This document shows positions 62,749 through 64,000 of a DNA stretch of 64,000 nucleotides, one piece after another. This stretch comes from Jannaschia helgolandensis (GTDB lineage: Bacteria > Pseudomonadota > Alphaproteobacteria > Rhodobacterales > Rhodobacteraceae): positions 62,001 to 126,000 of the forward strand of contig NZ_FNZQ01000005.1 of NCBI RefSeq assembly GCF_900109285.1, read 5' to 3'. The stretch's first letter is position 1. Every line of letters starts with the position of its first letter. Under the pieces are notes generated by a model. That model was not told where the DNA came from. It worked only from the letters and a program-made list of their open reading frames with translations, and searched no databases. Position numbers and translations under genes: made by a program.

Positions 62749-62752
62749 ATGA
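62630..62752 (+). pseudogene. Possible broken leader of a secreted protein
   Basis: AAGGAG at 62617-62622 precedes ATG 62630 (MKRNTL...). In its own frame the product is Pro-rich and unlikely. One inserted base after the sixth codon would continue as KIAAAAGLVTA, a signal-peptide-like sequence, to a stop at about 62739. Weak evidence; it may be chance. Confidence 0.25.
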
Positions 62753-63951
62753 CAATCATGCCCGAACTCGACAACAGGACCGCCCGAAGGATTTTCCTCG
62801 AACGACACGGACTGGCCGACACACCATCCGGCACCGGCAAGGGCCAGGATCTACAGCAGGTCATTGACCGTCTTGGCTTCGTGCAAATTGATTCGATCAA
62901 TACGGTCGCTCGCGCCCATCACATGATATTGCATGCGCGCAGACCGGCGTATCGTCCACCGAATCTTCACAGCCTGCATGATCGCGACAGGGGTATCTTC
63001 GAACACTGGACCCATGACGCCAGCATGATCCCTATGCAGCATTTCCCTCACTGGAAACTCCGCTTCCGACGATACGAGGCGCAGTTTGAACATCGCTGGC
63101 GTCGTGACGGATACGACGACAAACTGGATGCGGTCCTGCGGCGCATCTCGGATGAAGGACCTTGCTGTTCCGCAGATGTGGGATTGGACGAAGCGCGATC
63201 ATCAGGTGGCTGGTGGGACTGGCACCCCTCCAAAATGGCGCTCGAATATCTTTGGCGCATCGGTCGTCTTGCCGTCACGCACCGCGAAGGGTTTCGCAAG
63301 GTCTACGACCTGACCGAGCGCGTCATTCCGGCAGAACATCTGACCGCAGCCCCCACCGAAGAGGAGACGGTCGACTGGGCGTGTCGCACCGCGCTCGATC
63401 GGCTGGGCTTCGCGACGCCCGGCGAAATGGCGGCATTCTGGGATTTGATCAAACCGTCCGAAGCCAGACACTGGTGCGCCAGGGCGCAGGCGCGCGGAGA
63501 GATTGTCGAGGGCAGGATCACCCAAGCCGACGGACGTCTGCGGAGCAGCTTTCTGCCGGTTGCGTCCCTTGACGATATCCCGGTTCGGCCCCCGTCCCGC
63601 CTTCGCATTCTCAGCCCGTTCGATCCGGCCCTGCGCGACCGGAAACGTGCGGACCGGCTCTTCGGTTTTTCCTACCGGATCAAGATTTTCGTTCCCGAGC
63701 CGAAGCGCCGCTACGGCTATTACGTTTTTCCGATCCTGGAAGGCGACCGCCTGGTGGGGCGGATAGACATGAAGGCCCTGCGTAGCAGCAACCGCCTGCA
63801 CGTCAGGGCGCTCTGGCCGGAACGGAACGTCCGCTACGGTGTCGGTCGTTTGGCAAAGCTCGATACTGCGCTCGCCCGATGCGCACGGCTGGCCGGCGTA
63901 AGCGATGTGACCTATGAACGGGATTGGCTTCGCGACACCGCTCCGGCGTGA
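62749..63951 (+). CDS. YcaQ-type (AlkZ-like, HTH_42) DNA glycosylase
   Basis: A 400-residue winged-helix-tandem protein of the HTH_42/AlkZ superfamily. GFVQIDSINTVARAHH carries the QxD catalytic motif at Q46-I47-D48 that distinguishes E. coli YcaQ-type enzymes from the QxQ of antibiotic-cluster AlkZ. Further marks are FEHWTHDASMIP and FDPALRDRKRADRLFGF. YcaQ removes N-alkylated and interstrand-crosslinked bases. The start at 62749 (MTIMPELD) or 62758 cannot be separated. It is solitary, with no toxin or antibiotic cluster around it. Confidence 0.9.
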   Translation: MTIMPELDNRTARRIFLERHGLADTPSGTGKGQDLQQVIDRLGFVQIDSINTVARAHHMILHARRPAYRPPNLHSLHDRDRGIFEHWTHDASMIPMQHFPHWKLRFRRYEAQFEHRWRRDGYDDKLDAVLRRISDEGPCCSADVGLDEARSSGGWWDWHPSKMALEYLWRIGRLAVTHREGFRKVYDLTERVIPAEHLTAAPTEEETVDWACRTALDRLGFATPGEMAAFWDLIKPSEARHWCARAQARGEIVEGRITQADGRLRSSFLPVASLDDIPVRPPSRLRILSPFDPALRDRKRADRLFGFSYRIKIFVPEPKRRYGYYVFPILEGDRLVGRIDMKALRSSNRLHVRALWPERNVRYGVGRLAKLDTALARCARLAGVSDVTYERDWLRDTAPA

Positions 63952-64000
63952 ATCTGCGTCAGCAGCGCGTTCCTGATCTGTTTCCGCCGGATCGGCGCAC

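Noticed and set aside
62182-62808. 208-codon minus-strand frame in the gene-poor region
   Set aside because: No motif, no ribosome-binding site, and it runs into the YcaQ start antisense; composition looks non-coding.

Overview
The window is about 62-63% GC by eye and looks like a chromosomal segment of an alphaproteobacterium of the order Rhodobacterales (Roseobacter/Paracoccaceae type). The grounds are a histidine cluster hisB-hisH-hisA-hisF-hisE interrupted by small opposite-strand genes, a type I-secreted RTX protein ending in a Hint domain, a Flp-pilin-like GAVTVD protein, and a very high density of tripartite importers. No insertion sequence, integrase, prophage or CRISPR array is visible. 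There is one tRNA gene, tRNA-Tyr(GTA).

Layout. 1-2.1 kb: the small permease and solute-binding protein of a TakP-like TRAP importer; the large permease lies off the left edge. 2.3-7.8 kb: an FkbM methyltransferase, a small monooxygenase-like protein, and a sensor kinase / glycoside hydrolase-like protein / NarL-type regulator trio. 7.9-10.4 kb: lytic transglycosylase, ssb, and an SMP-30 lactonase. 10.4-18.2 kb: one minus-strand operon holding tctC-tctB-tctA-type transport genes, a TetR regulator, two sugar-isomerase-like TIM barrels, a Gfo/Idh/MocA dehydrogenase and a DUF993 protein, with a double dyad operator at its promoter. 18.5-21.8 kb: the RTX/Hint protein. 22-27.3 kb: the his cluster. 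27.5-30.4 kb: PRC-barrel protein, CoA-binding protein, zinc-ribbon protein, rlmB, tRNA-Tyr. 30.7-35.3 kb: a classical TctC-type tricarboxylate importer with AtuA-like (DUF1446) and DUF4387 genes. 35.4-38 kb: AI-2E/PerM-type, YihY-type and DUF4112 proteins. 38.1-41.3 kb: a TAXI-TRAP importer with a fused permease. 41.4-47.3 kb: LysR, D-glutamate-cyclase-family protein (DUF1445), TRAP DctPQM and a BaiN-like flavoprotein. 47.7-51.8 kb: an RND efflux pair. 51.9-58.2 kb: a second TAXI-TRAP importer with its own DctB/DctD-like two-component pair. 58.6-62 kb: a multicopper oxidase, a frameshifted secreted small protein, a secreted cysteine-containing protein and a fatty acid desaturase. 62.7-64 kb: a YcaQ-type DNA glycosylase.

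The strongest theme is uptake of organic acids and sugar acids: six binding-protein-dependent secondary importers (four TRAP, two TTT) in 64 kb, most of them next to uncharacterised catabolic enzymes or their own regulator. Five of the six carry a stem-loop in the gap between the binding-protein gene and the membrane-subunit gene. Candidate operators were read for the TetR, LysR and DctD-like regulators. The best candidates for undescribed biology are the TetR-DUF993 sugar operon, the Tct-AtuA-DUF4387 cassette, the LysR-DUF1445-TRAP cassette, and the DctD-like activator that lacks its GAFTGA loop. All functional assignments are by family recognition from sequence alone.
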